From: CAZUAQ01 sp964618455
GTDB lineage: Bacteria; Planctomycetota; Phycisphaerae; UBA1845; PWPN01
Assembly (NCBI GenBank): GCA_964618455.1
Contig: CAZUAQ010000002.1
Span: forward strand, 1 to 64,000
Direction: 5' to 3'
Length of the DNA: 64,000 nucleotides
Shown: one piece after another, positions 1-8,652 of the stretch
How the letters are laid out: every line of letters begins with the position of its first letter
Position numbering within the stretch: the first letter of the stretch is position 1
Program-made: the position numbers and the translations under genes
Notes under the pieces: model-generated
What the model was told of the DNA's origin: nothing
Database searches by the model: none
Seen by the model: the letters and a program-made list of their open reading frames with translations, nothing else

Positions 1-40
1 GTTACATTCGATTCCTCCTTTCCCAAGCTTCGTGGCGCAA

Positions 41-229
41 GGACATCACTGATTTGTGTTTCCTTCCGCCGGGCGGTCGGGGTTTCTGAGCGTGAACGCG
101 AGGTCCGGCTTTCGTGTTTTCCCGGTTGAGCACATGGTACACAAAATCCGCCTGAATGGATCGAGCTGTGCCAGGCATGCTCTGCCAGCTTTACGCTCAT
201 GACACGAGTATCCATAATCAGTGATGTCC
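41..229. repeat. MITE-like element, copy 1
   Basis: A 189-bp unit bounded by perfect 14-bp terminal inverted repeats (GGACATCACTGATT at 41-54 and its reverse complement at 216-229). A second, roughly 95% similar copy lies at 887-1076 in the same orientation. No gene is seen inside. The shape fits a miniature inverted-repeat element or a structured non-coding repeat. No obvious target-site duplication was found. Confidence 0.75.
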
Positions 230-324
230 CTTTTTCCGCCCCTGCCCCAAAGAGCACCTCACTTAATTGAGCTAAGCTTCCGAGCGGCGGCACGGAGTCT
301 CTTCTCAATTACCACCGAGTTCTA

Positions 325-744
325 TCAATCTTCTTCCACAACTCGCATCTGCAAATCAGCCCATACCGCTTGAATCTTATCGAGGTATTCCGATTGAGTG
401 CTTTCGTCGAGCACATGGGCATATCTAATCGTGGATTCGAGAGCCTCGACTATCGCGGTACTATTATTACATAGAGTTAAGTCTTCTAGTCGAATAAGCA
501 CCTTTCCTCGGTGCTTTCTGCCTCGGTCACGGACGTAGATGTTCACCCCATTATCGTCGGCGAACTGCAAGATAATAAAATGTCCGAGTATTGGCTCAAA
601 GTAGAACGTGATCCACTCATATTCATCGGGTTGCTTTGTCTCCCATGTCAATTTGCCCTTATGCTTCAGCGCTTTACTTCTCACTTCGATGCGACGGCAA
701 ATGCCATTCAAAAACACAGATCGAAATACCGGTAACCTATTCAT
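325..744 (-). CDS. Hypothetical protein, 139 aa, between two MITE-like repeats
   Basis: I do not recognise this protein. It is soluble, with no signal peptide or membrane segment, basic in its first third (many Lys/Arg up to residue 35) and acidic at the C-terminus (ends VVEED). The middle holds beta-rich hydrophobic stretches around FYFEPILGHFIILQFADD. The start ATG (742-744) has an AGAGG-like sequence just upstream. The gene is noticeably richer in A+T than its neighbours and sits alone between two direct copies of a 190-bp inverted-repeat-bounded element, so it may be a transferred cargo gene. There is no sequence evidence for its function. Confidence 0.6.
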   Translation of the reverse strand: MNRLPVFRSVFLNGICRRIEVRSKALKHKGKLTWETKQPDEYEWITFYFEPILGHFIILQFADDNGVNIYVRDRGRKHRGKVLIRLEDLTLCNNSTAIVEALESTIRYAHVLDESTQSEYLDKIQAVWADLQMRVVEED

Positions 745-886
745 CGCCTCTGTGACCCTTGACCTCCCCCCCCTGCCTTTCGCAACTCGACTGTGCTCCT
801 CATCGATACCGATATTGCGTTCTCTGTTCTTTTTTTACTCTCTTTGGGACCTTTGACCACTGGTCCCTTTTCGGGCAAGAACAGGC

Positions 887-1076
887 GACATCACTGATTT
901 GTATTTCCTTCCGCCGGGCGGTCGGGGTTTCTGAGCGTGAACGCGAGGCCCGGCTTTCGTGGGTTCCCCCGGTTGAGCACATGGTACACAAAACCCGCCT
1001 GAATGGATCAAGCTGTGCCAGGCATGCTCTGCCAGCTTTACGATCATGACACGAGTGTCCATAATCAGTGAAGTCC
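887..1076. repeat. MITE-like element, copy 2
   Basis: Direct repeat of the element at 41-229. The left terminus GACATCACTGATT (887-899) pairs with AATCAGTGAAGTCC (1063-1076), with one mismatch in the terminal repeat. Interior differences from copy 1 are scattered point changes plus a short indel near 960. The two copies bracket the 139-aa orphan gene. Confidence 0.75.
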
Positions 1077-1152
1077 TTTTTCCGTCCTAGAGCCGTATCG
1101 AATCCAGTCACTGGATCGGGTGAAGCAGGTCCTGCTGTGTCACTGTAAGCGC

Positions 1153-1195
1153 TCTGACATCATTGCTCTCTTGATATAATACCTACCGGCGTAGG
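1153..1195 (+). promoter_or_regulatory. Putative promoter and leader hairpin of the ACP-like gene
   Basis: A consensus -10 box TATAAT (1175-1180) is preceded at 16 bp by TCTGAC (1153-1158), a weak -35. Immediately downstream, CCTAC-CGGC-GTAGG (1182-1195) forms a short perfect hairpin or operator at the expected start of transcription. The next gene starts at 1229. Confidence 0.45.
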
Positions 1196-1228
1196 CTTCT
1201 GATATCGTCGATCCCAGGAGAAGGTCCC

Positions 1229-1906
1229 ATGGGCTTGGAATTCCTCGAACTCGTCCTGGAAACCGAGCAACGGTTCGGCGTGTCGATCCCCGATAGCGCG
1301 CTCTCCCAGGTCCACACGGTGGGTGACTACATCGATGTCGTGACGGGCATCGTTCACTCCGCCGAGGTCACGATTACCGATGGCCCGGAGCCGATCTGCC
1401 GCAGCAGCCACGCGTTTTACCGACTTCGACGAGAACTTCTCGTTGCCCTGCCTCTTTCACGACAAAGCGTCAGACCGAGCGCGCGTCTCGATCGTCTCGT
1501 TCCGCGGCGTGATCGCCTCCGCATTTGGAAGCAACTCCGCCGATCCGGACTTCGCCTCCCCTCTCTCGAATGCGGCTGGAGGCTGGGGCTGACTCTGCTC
1601 TGCCTGGCGTTGGCTCCCGCCATCGTCGCGTGGCTCTGGACCGGCCATGACGCACTCCTGCTTCTCACCCTTCCAAGCCTGCTCCTGGTCTTCAGGTTCG
1701 CGCGGCCGCTGAAGATTGCCGTCCCTGCAACCTGCGCGCAGATCGACGATGCCGCTCGATTCCTCGCCTGGCATCCGAGCGTCGCAGGGCACCTCTCGCG
1801 CGACACGATCGCCCCGGAGATCCGTCGAATCGTCGCGGGCATCACCTCCAAGCCGGTCAATGAGATCACGGATGATCTCGAATTGGTCAAGGATCTCAAT
1901 TTCTGA
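1229..1906 (+). CDS. Membrane protein with two ACP-like half domains in permuted order
   Basis: 225 aa; ATG 1229 follows AGGAGAAGG (1216-1224), and a stop lies in frame only 57 bp upstream, so the short N-terminus is real. Residues 1-42 (GLEFLELVLETEQRFGVSIP and on) read like the second half of an acyl carrier protein, from the helix after the DSL serine onward. Residues about 192-225 (IRRIVAGI...EITDDLELVKDLNF) read like the first half of an ACP and stop just where DSL would follow. Between them are basic loops and two hydrophobic segments (about residues 119-155). Neither half carries the phosphopantetheine serine. Similar uncharacterised proteins annotated as acyl carrier or phosphopantetheine-binding exist in Planctomycetota as far as I recall. 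The function is unknown; a scaffold or decoy of lipid or polyketide synthesis is only a guess. Confidence 0.65.
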   Translation: MGLEFLELVLETEQRFGVSIPDSALSQVHTVGDYIDVVTGIVHSAEVTITDGPEPICRSSHAFYRLRRELLVALPLSRQSVRPSARLDRLVPRRDRLRIWKQLRRSGLRLPSLECGWRLGLTLLCLALAPAIVAWLWTGHDALLLLTLPSLLLVFRFARPLKIAVPATCAQIDDAARFLAWHPSVAGHLSRDTIAPEIRRIVAGITSKPVNEITDDLELVKDLNF

Positions 1907-1979
1907 CCGCTGCTCATTCTGTGGCGTATCACGCATGACGATTCGGTGTCGAAGAATGCACGCGGGCGTCACCACTTCG

Positions 1980-3113
1980 TCACGCACCTTTATAGCACAG
2001 CACCGGCGTCAGCCTCCGTCGCACGCGCACCAGGTCGCGCTGGGCGCGCATGACGCGGTCCAGATCCTTGTACGCGTCCGGGGCCTCGTCAGTGAGCCGC
2101 CCCACCACCCGCGCGTCCACCGCCACATGCGCCAGTTGCCGCTCGACGTCGCGCCGGCGGATCTTCGAGCGCGCCTCGTAGCGACTCCACCGCCGTCCCG
2201 CACCGTGCGAACTCGACGCCAACGCTTCGGCCACACCGCGACCTTCCACGTGCACTGTCGCCGTGCCCATCGAGCCGGGAACGACGTTCGCCTGTCCGGC
2301 CCGTGCCTCGTTCGCTCCCTTGCGATGCACCCACAGCCATTCACCGCCATGCTCCTCCTGATCCACGCGATTGTGATCCGTGGACATGAGCGTCGATTCA
2401 TCCAGCTCCAGGTCCGTCAACTCGCGAACGATCGACCGCGCCGCCTCGAGCATTCGCAGCCGGCTCGATGCCGCGTACGCCCGCGCCCACGCGAGGTCGT
2501 TCAGGTACGCCTGCCCCACATCCGTCGCCGCATCCAGCCACGCCAAGCCGCCACCGGCGGAGGTTGCCCGCGCCAGATGATGCGCTGTGATTGCCTGCCC
2601 CATCGCGCGCGATCCGCTGTGCACCATGACCCATAAACGATCGTCGGCGTCCGCCTGAAACTCCAGGAAGTGATTGCCGCGCCCGAGCGTGCCCCACTCC
2701 AGCCGTCCCTCGCCGGCGGCGACCGCGCGGAGGGACGCGTCACTGAGGTGTTCCGGGCGCAGCTCGCCCTGCAAATGCGGCGGACCGTCGCGACGGCGGT
2801 GGCGCATGACTGGCACGGCCCGCCGTAATCGATCCAGCAAGCACGTCGCCACCGGCGCAGACCGAAGCGCGTCGGCCTCACCGTCAAAGGCTGCCCACGC
2901 GTAACCGCAACCGATGTCGCCCCCCACCGCCGCCGGGTAGATCAACCGCCGCGTGCCGATCACCACGCCATTGTTGATGCCAGCCGCCGGATGCACGTCC
3001 GGCATGATCGCGATGTGGCAGACGTCCTCGGTGCGGCGGACGCGCTCCAGCGCCTTGCGAGCTACCTTGTCGAGAGGTTCGATCAACCATTGATGGACGA
3101 CCGGCTCAGCCAT
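1980..3113 (-). CDS. rtcB: RNA-splicing ligase RtcB family
   Basis: 377 aa. RtcB seals RNA 2',3'-cyclic phosphate (or 3'-phosphate) to 5'-OH ends using GTP and Mn2+. The active-site set is complete: MPDVHPAAG (37-45), GGDIGCG with metal ligands D66 and C69, GRGNHFLE (N147/H148), HSGSR (H165), HNRV (H247), HRKGA (263-267), VPGSMG (278-283) and the guanylated histidine in SSHGAGR (H303). The protein is shorter than E. coli RtcB (about 408 aa). I chose ATG 3111-3113 because it overlaps the stop of the upstream RbfA-like gene by 8 bp, implying translational coupling; a longer in-frame extension would run into that gene. No RtcA, archease or PrfH gene is adjacent. The neighbour suggests a ribosome-related substrate, by inference. 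Confidence 0.93.
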   Translation of the reverse strand: MAEPVVHQWLIEPLDKVARKALERVRRTEDVCHIAIMPDVHPAAGINNGVVIGTRRLIYPAAVGGDIGCGYAWAAFDGEADALRSAPVATCLLDRLRRAVPVMRHRRRDGPPHLQGELRPEHLSDASLRAVAAGEGRLEWGTLGRGNHFLEFQADADDRLWVMVHSGSRAMGQAITAHHLARATSAGGGLAWLDAATDVGQAYLNDLAWARAYAASSRLRMLEAARSIVRELTDLELDESTLMSTDHNRVDQEEHGGEWLWVHRKGANEARAGQANVVPGSMGTATVHVEGRGVAEALASSSHGAGRRWSRYEARSKIRRRDVERQLAHVAVDARVVGRLTDEAPDAYKDLDRVMRAQRDLVRVRRRLTPVLCYKGA

Positions 3114-3528
3114 CGCTGTCACCCCCTTCCACCACCACCCAGAACGTGAGTTCCGGCACACGGCGGCGCGAAATCACCTGGGCGATCTCCGCGCGTAATG
3201 CTCCCGCATGTCGATGGACTACCGTCTCGACAGACTCGCGCCGCGCGGGATCCGTCACCACGACGACCGCGCACAGCCGTCCCGCATCCGGTGCGGGCAC
3301 CACCTCACGTACGAACGCGCCGGTCAATTCCTCCGCCTCGGGCAGCGACGCCATCGCCATCTGCAGTGCCCGGGCCACCTGCTTGCACAACTGCCGGAGC
3401 TTCCGATCCGGCTTCGAATCATGACGGCCGCGGCGGCGCATCTCATCACGCGGATCCTCGCCGTCCCCCGGCCCGATCTGCGCGCACCACGCGCGCAGCT
3501 CCTGCTCTCTTCGCCTCTGCGAATGCAT
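3106..3528 (-). CDS. RbfA-like ribosome-binding factor, coupled to rtcB
   Basis: 140 aa. After a basic N-terminus, residues about 35-130 match the layout of ribosome-binding factor A (KH-like fold): a PDRKLRQLCKQVARAL helix, a beta segment around VREVVPAPDAGRLCAVVVVTD, then the helix GALRAEIAQVISRRR and the family hallmark VPELTFWVVVEGG (compare RxTPELxF in RbfA). RbfA binds the 30S subunit near 16S helix 1 during maturation. The start ATG (3526-3528) follows AAGGAGCG. The stop overlaps the rtcB start by 8 bp, so the two are co-translated. It is divergent enough that it may be a paralogue of the housekeeping RbfA dedicated to RNA repair; that is inference. I first considered a PrfH-type release factor, but no GGQ motif exists. 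Confidence 0.7.
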   Translation of the reverse strand: MHSQRRREQELRAWCAQIGPGDGEDPRDEMRRRGRHDSKPDRKLRQLCKQVARALQMAMASLPEAEELTGAFVREVVPAPDAGRLCAVVVVTDPARRESVETVVHRHAGALRAEIAQVISRRRVPELTFWVVVEGGDSDG

Positions 3529-3982
3529 AATCGCTCCTTGAACAACGCGCAGCCGCCCTACGGCATGGCCACGCCATGTCTACGACTCGATAAGAAGATC
3601 AGATCCAAATGGGTGGGGCCGAACCGTGCACGACATCCCCGACGCGCATCACTGCACCGACAGGTGGGCGTCCTGCGGAGTCTTTCTCATGACGGGGAAA
3701 GTGGATCAGGAAGACGACCCGCAGAGCAGCGCACGAGGGAAGCGCGCACAGGAAGGCCCCACGTTGGAATGAGTGGCAAGGGAATGCACAGCGGGCCTCC
3801 TTTCTGCATCAACAAGGGTCTGCCGAATCAATGTTCCAATTATGAACGCGCTTCGGCCAAAGTCAAACACGACTTGCCGATTTTTCACACACTCCTATTC
3901 CCGAAGCACTCGTCAGCCGCCGCCCTTTCCGGTAAAACCTGTCGATGGCCCGTAACCCCCGGACGCCTTGACGAGAGCCCCC
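3529..3982. other. Intergenic region between divergent rbfA-like/rtcB and pyk
   Basis: 454 bp with no convincing gene on either strand. It must hold the promoters of both divergent units, but no clear consensus box stands out. A T-rich tract lies near 3880-3900. Confidence 0.4.
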
Positions 3983-5428
3983 ATGATTCACACGAAGATC
4001 ATCGCCACCCTCGGCCCCGCCACACGCTCGCCCGAAGGCATCGGCGGGCTCATCGATGCCGGTGTCGACGTCTTCCGGCTGAACTTCTCCCACGGCACGC
4101 TCGAGGAACACGCCGAAACGCTGAACAACATCCGGCGTGTCGCGGCGGAGAAGAAGGCAATGGTGGCGGTCCTCGGCGATCTCTGCGGACCGAAGATCCG
4201 CCTCGATAAAATCGAAAACGGCGCGATCGAACTCCACCCCGGCGATGTGCTCCGCATCCAGCGAGAGGAAGTCGTCGGCAACGCCGAACGCGTCAGTTGC
4301 AACTATCCCGCCATCGTGGACGACGCCGACGTCGGCCATCGCATCTTCATCGACGACGGAAGCGTCCGCCTGCGCGTCGATCGCAAGCATGCGGATCACC
4401 TCGAGTGCCGGTGCGACATCGGTGGATCGATCAGCAATCACAAGGGGATCAATCTTCCGGACACCCAGGTCTCTGCGTCGACACTCACCGAGAAGGACCG
4501 CGCCGACCTGGACTGGGCCATTGCCAACCATCTCGATTTCATCGCCCTCTCCTTCGTCCGCCGTCCCGAGGACATCCGCGAACTGCGGCTCATCCTCAAC
4601 GGCAGGGAGTGCAACGCCAAGATTGTCGCGAAGATCGAGAAGCCCGAGGCCCTCGAGCGTATCGACGAGATCATCCGCCTCTCCGACGTCATCCTCATCG
4701 CCCGCGGCGACCTCGGCGTCGAGATGGATCTCGCCCGCGTCCCCACGATCCAGAAGGCCATCGCGGTCAAGTGCCGCCGCGCGGGCAAGCCTGTCATCGT
4801 CGCCACCCAGATGCTGCAGACCATGGTCGACAGCCCCGTGCCGACACGGGCCGAAGCCAGCGACGTCGCCAACGCCATCCTCGACCTCGCCGACGCCGTG
4901 ATGCTCTCGGCCGAGACCGCCATCGGCAAGTATCCCCTCCGCGTGATCAAGACCATGCAGGACATCGCCTTTGAAACCGAACGCTACGATTTCCGCATGA
5001 ACCCCGAGGTCGAAGTCAACCGCTCGACGCGATTCCCCTCCGCCTCCGCCATCGTACGCGCCGCCGCCCTCGTCGCGCAGGAGATCGACGCCAAGCTCGT
5101 GGCGGTCTGGTGTGACCGGGGGGATACGCCGCGCCTGCTCAGTAAGCATCGCCTCCGCATGCCCGTCGTGGCGTTGATTCCGCTCGAAATCAAATGTCGC
5201 CAGGCGGCGATCCTCTACGGTACGACCGCCATCTGCAGACCGCAGCCGCGCCACGTCGATGACATCGTCAACCAGCTGGATGAAGTGCTCACCGAACACG
5301 AGCTCGCGCAGTTGGGTGACCGCATCGTCATCGTCGCCGACAGCCGGCCCGATCTGCCCGGCGATACCGATGCCGTGCTGCTGCACACCGTCGGCAGCCA
5401 GTACGAGGAAGAGCAGGACCAGGAATAA
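3983..5428 (+). CDS. pyk: Pyruvate kinase
   Basis: 481 aa; converts phosphoenolpyruvate and ADP to pyruvate and ATP, the last step of glycolysis. It shows the N-terminal TKIIATLGPAT and FRLNFSHG strands, GDLCGPKIR, the B-domain region with DDG, ALSFVRRPEDI, the catalytic lysine in VAKIEKPEAL, the Mg-binding RGDLGVEM, then ATQMLQTM, PTRAEASDVANA and SAETAIGKYP, followed by a C-terminal allosteric domain. Length is normal. ATG 3983 gives the canonical MxxTKI start; an in-frame TTG at 3968 would add five residues and is less likely. sfsA follows 20 bp downstream on the same strand and is probably cotranscribed. Confidence 0.96.
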   Translation: MIHTKIIATLGPATRSPEGIGGLIDAGVDVFRLNFSHGTLEEHAETLNNIRRVAAEKKAMVAVLGDLCGPKIRLDKIENGAIELHPGDVLRIQREEVVGNAERVSCNYPAIVDDADVGHRIFIDDGSVRLRVDRKHADHLECRCDIGGSISNHKGINLPDTQVSASTLTEKDRADLDWAIANHLDFIALSFVRRPEDIRELRLILNGRECNAKIVAKIEKPEALERIDEIIRLSDVILIARGDLGVEMDLARVPTIQKAIAVKCRRAGKPVIVATQMLQTMVDSPVPTRAEASDVANAILDLADAVMLSAETAIGKYPLRVIKTMQDIAFETERYDFRMNPEVEVNRSTRFPSASAIVRAAALVAQEIDAKLVAVWCDRGDTPRLLSKHRLRMPVVALIPLEIKCRQAAILYGTTAICRPQPRHVDDIVNQLDEVLTEHELAQLGDRIVIVADSRPDLPGDTDAVLLHTVGSQYEEEQDQE

Positions 5429-5448
5429 CCGGCCCGTCGGTACCCCGC

Positions 5449-6261
5449 ATGCCTGACGACTTTCAAACCCAGCCTTACTTCTTTCCCCAGGTGACTCGAC
5501 TTGCCACCTTTCTCGATCGACCGAATCGCTTCACGGCCGAGATCGTGATCGAGGGACAGCGCTCCACCGCGCACATCAATTCCGGCGGACGCATGCAGGA
5601 ACTGCTCACGCCCGGACGCTCCATCGCTGTCACCCCCGCCGCCAATCCCGAGCGATCCACGGCCTGGGATCTCAAGCTCGTCAAAGCGGGTGGGGGTTGG
5701 ATGAATCTCGACTCGATGCTGGCCAATCGTCTGGTCGGGCATTGGTTGAAGCGGCGTGAGCTGCCGCTGTTCGGCGACTATGACGGGGTTCGCGCGGAGG
5801 TACGGCATGGGGATTCGCGCTTCGACTTCGAATTGACCGGAGGTACACGGCGGACACTGATCGAGGTGAAGAACGTGACGCTGTGTGTGGGCGACTGGGG
5901 TGTGTTTCCCGATGCCCCGACGACACGCGGGGCGAAGCACGTACGCGAGTTGGCACTATGCGCCCGAGACGGCATGCGATGCGCGGTCATCTGGATCATG
6001 GCCCACCCGAAGATGCGGCGATGCTGGGCCCACCCGATCCACGATCCCGAGTTCACGGCGGCGGTGATCGATGCGCGTGAGGCGGGCGTGCAACTCATCG
6101 CATGTCACGTGCATCTTACCCGACGCTGCGCGACGGTCACCCGTTTGTGTCCCGTTGAACCGCTGGACGAGCGCGGCCGGTCGCTCCTCGAACGTCACGT
6201 GAAACGCTTCGCGGGCAAACCGCTGCTCTACGCCAGGCCGAAACGCCGCCGCGCGGATTGA
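5449..6261 (+). CDS. sfsA: SfsA family protein (sugar fermentation stimulation homologue)
   Basis: 270 aa, slightly longer than the usual 230-240. It has the SfsA layout: an N-terminal OB-like segment with RPNRFTAEIVIEGQ and AHINSGGRMQELLTPG, then the nuclease-like core with RFDFEL, LIEVKNVTL (the E-x-K of a PD-(D/E)xK-type fold) and FPDAPTTRGAKHVREL. SfsA was described as a DNA-binding protein affecting maltose gene expression in E. coli; its biochemical role is not settled. It starts 20 bp after pyk, so the pair is likely one transcript. The C-terminal region around ARPKRRRAD is basic. Confidence 0.9.
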   Translation: MPDDFQTQPYFFPQVTRLATFLDRPNRFTAEIVIEGQRSTAHINSGGRMQELLTPGRSIAVTPAANPERSTAWDLKLVKAGGGWMNLDSMLANRLVGHWLKRRELPLFGDYDGVRAEVRHGDSRFDFELTGGTRRTLIEVKNVTLCVGDWGVFPDAPTTRGAKHVRELALCARDGMRCAVIWIMAHPKMRRCWAHPIHDPEFTAAVIDAREAGVQLIACHVHLTRRCATVTRLCPVEPLDERGRSLLERHVKRFAGKPLLYARPKRRRAD

Positions 6262-6302
6262 GGTTCCAAAACGGTATCGACCCCACACCCGTTCGAACTC
6301 GA

Positions 6303-7970
6303 TTACACCGCGGCCGCCTCAACGGCCCACGCATCCTTGTGCATGCGATATCCGCCGGCCAGATTGACCACGTCGGCAAACCCGTGCTGCATCAGGATCC
6401 GCGCCGCGTTGTATCCGCGTTGACCCACCTGGCAGAATACCACCACCGGCTTGCCGCGATCGAGTTCATCCAATCGGTCGCGCAGATCGTTCAGCGGGAT
6501 GTTGATCGCCCCCGGCAAGGTGCCATTCTCGAACTCATCCGGGTTCCGTACGTCCAGCAGCGTGCCTTCCACCGGAACGTCCGCCGGCAGCACCTGCCGC
6601 ACCAATCCGTTCGCCTCGTTCTGGGCGATGAACGCCGCGATGTGCAGCGGATCCTTCGCGGAACCAAACTGCGGAGCGTACGCCAGGTCGAGGTTGGCCA
6701 CGTCGTCGATCGTGCCTCCGAAGTGCAGCACCGTCGCGATGACATCGATCCGCTTGTCGACGCCGGCGCCGCCCACCGCCTGCGCGCCGAGTACGCGCCG
6801 CGTTGACGGCGCGTACACCAGCTTCAACACCATCCCTTCCGCCCCGGGGTAGTACCCGACGTGGTGCCCCCGAATCGCATACACCGCCGCGCTCTCGATC
6901 CCCGCACGTTTCGCCGCCTTCGAACTCAACCCGGTCATCGCCGCCGCCTTGCCGAACGCGCCGACCACCGCCGTCCCCAACACCGCGCGGGCGTCGGGGG
7001 CCCGGCCGCTCGCCGCATGCTCGCCCGCCAGGCGTCCGTTTCGGTTCGCCGGCCCCGCCAGCGGGATGGCGACCTTCTGCCCCGTGACACCGTAGACGAC
7101 CTCCGCCGCATCGCCGACGGCGTAGATGTCCGGATCGCTGGTTTGCAGTGACGCATTCACCGCGATCGCCTTGTTGGCCCCAAGTTCCAGACCGGCCTCC
7201 GCCGCCAGCTTGGAATTCGGGCGCACGCCGATCGAGATCAGCACCATGTCCGCCGGCAACACCTCACCCGTGCTCAATCGCGCCGCCGTCACGCGATCTC
7301 CATCCACCTCCAGGTCCTCAACGCTCTTGCCGAGATGAAGCGCGACCCCCCGCGCTCGAAATGCCTGTTCCATTTCGCGCGCCATCTCCACGTCCAGCGG
7401 CGTCATGATCTGCTCACTCAGTTCGACCACGGTGACCTGCATGCCGCGCTCGATCAGCGACTCCACCATCTCCAGCCCGATGAAGCCCGCCCCGATCACC
7501 ACGGCACGCTTGCCTTGACCTGCATCGACGCAGGCCTTGATCCTGTCCATGTCCGCCACGTCACGCAACGTGAACACGTTCGACGCGCGAGCCCCCTCCC
7601 ACGGTGGGACGATCGGCGACGCCCCCGGCGAGAGAATCAGCTTGTCGTACGCCTCGGTCGTGTGATTGCCGGTGGCGTGGTCCAGCACCTCGACCTGTTT
7701 CGCATCACGATCGATCCGGACCACTTCGTGACGTATTCGAACGTCAACACGGAACCGCTCCCAGAACATTTCAGGCGACGTCAGCAGCAGCTTGTCGCGC
7801 GAAGCGATCTGGCCGCCGATGTGGTAGGGAAGTCCGCAGTTGGCGAACGACACGTGATCGCCCTTCTCGAACATGACGATTTCGGCTTCCTCATTCACAC
7901 GCCGCGCACGTGTGGCCGCACTCGCGCCACCGGCCACGCCGCCCACGATCAGTATTCTGGGTTTACCCAT
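6303..7970 (-). CDS. cdr: CoA-disulfide reductase with C-terminal rhodanese domain
   Basis: 555 aa flavoprotein. The N-terminus binds FAD (ILIVGGVAGGASAA), with the single redox cysteine C45 in SFANCGLPY that defines the CoA-disulfide/persulfide reductase group. An NAD(P)H-binding Rossmann motif (VVIGAGFIGLEM) and FAD-contacting AVGDAAEV follow, then the dimerisation domain. The last 100 residues are a rhodanese domain with C513 in VVFCQVGQRG. Such fusions reduce CoA-persulfide or polysulfide and release sulfide. ATG 7968-7970 has GAGG 8 bp upstream; a GTG directly before it is less likely. It is the third gene of an operon with an ArsR-type regulator and a YgaP-like rhodanese, consistent with sulfane-sulfur homeostasis. 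Confidence 0.92.
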   Translation of the reverse strand: MGKPRILIVGGVAGGASAATRARRVNEEAEIVMFEKGDHVSFANCGLPYHIGGQIASRDKLLLTSPEMFWERFRVDVRIRHEVVRIDRDAKQVEVLDHATGNHTTEAYDKLILSPGASPIVPPWEGARASNVFTLRDVADMDRIKACVDAGQGKRAVVIGAGFIGLEMVESLIERGMQVTVVELSEQIMTPLDVEMAREMEQAFRARGVALHLGKSVEDLEVDGDRVTAARLSTGEVLPADMVLISIGVRPNSKLAAEAGLELGANKAIAVNASLQTSDPDIYAVGDAAEVVYGVTGQKVAIPLAGPANRNGRLAGEHAASGRAPDARAVLGTAVVGAFGKAAAMTGLSSKAAKRAGIESAAVYAIRGHHVGYYPGAEGMVLKLVYAPSTRRVLGAQAVGGAGVDKRIDVIATVLHFGGTIDDVANLDLAYAPQFGSAKDPLHIAAFIAQNEANGLVRQVLPADVPVEGTLLDVRNPDEFENGTLPGAINIPLNDLRDRLDELDRGKPVVVFCQVGQRGYNAARILMQHGFADVVNLAGGYRMHKDAWAVEAAAV

Positions 7971-8028
7971 CACTTCGCCTCATCTTCGAGAGTCCAGTCT
8001 TCCTCGCACTCATCCTCTCATGCATCTT

Positions 8029-8616
8029 TCAGCCCGCTTCGCCGCTGGCCGCACAACTCGTCGCGCAGCTCGCGCCTTGGGGCGTTGCCGCCGCCTTATT
8101 CCACGGCATCACCTTCAGCATGATCGCCATCGGGCAGAAGCCGGTCGCGCCCGCGACGACCAGCATCGAGGCGGCGAACCACACAAGGGCCATGAACCAG
8201 GGGTTGATCAGCGACAGCCCCAGTCCGGCCAGCAGGAAGAGCCCCGCCGCGATGAACACCTGCCGCTGGATGGGAATCACCTTGCGGTCCCGTTGAATCT
8301 CCAGGCCCGCTTTGCGGCAGGCATCCATACCGCCCTTGACGATATGCACGTTTGAAAAGCCTGCCTGTTCGAGCTGCTGCGCGCCCTGCGTCGCGCGGGC
8401 CCCACTCTTGCACAGCAGAAGAATATCTTCACTCGGATGCCATGAACTCGCTTCCGACATCAGACGATCCAGCGGAACACAGCGCGGTCCGTCAATCCGT
8501 TCCGAGGCAAATTCGTCGAGGTTCCTCACGTCCACGAATCGCCCCTGCCAACCCTTGATCTGTCCGGCTTCCATCTGCATCATGATTCGATTACTCCATT
8601 CTTCTCGAGTCGCCAT
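8029..8616 (-). CDS. YgaP-like membrane rhodanese with DUF2892 domain
   Basis: 195 aa. Residues 1-110 form a rhodanese domain: FVDVRNLDEF, then the active-site loop CKSGARA with C69, which carries a persulfide. Residues about 118-160 are two membrane helices of the DUF2892 type ending in GFCPMAIMLKVMPWN. This is the domain order of E. coli YgaP, which transfers sulfane sulfur at the inner membrane. It lies 36 bp after the ArsR-type regulator and about 58 bp before the CoA-disulfide reductase on the same strand, so it is the middle gene of the operon. The C-terminal 16 residues (small and Ala/Ser/Cys-rich) are not part of the family core. Confidence 0.9.
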   Translation of the reverse strand: MATREEWSNRIMMQMEAGQIKGWQGRFVDVRNLDEFASERIDGPRCVPLDRLMSEASSWHPSEDILLLCKSGARATQGAQQLEQAGFSNVHIVKGGMDACRKAGLEIQRDRKVIPIQRQVFIAAGLFLLAGLGLSLINPWFMALVWFAASMLVVAGATGFCPMAIMLKVMPWNKAAATPQGASCATSCAASGEAG

Positions 8617-8652
8617 CGCGACTCACTGCCTTATCGCTGGTCCATTCCGACA

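Noticed and set aside
3106..3528. PrfH-type release factor as the rtcB partner
   Set aside because: No GGQ motif; the sequence fits RbfA-like features better.
3863..5386. Long open frame (507 aa) antisense to pyk
   Set aside because: It mirrors the pyruvate-kinase gene on the other strand and has composition typical of GC-rich shadow frames (Asp/Val/Gly-rich, no motifs).
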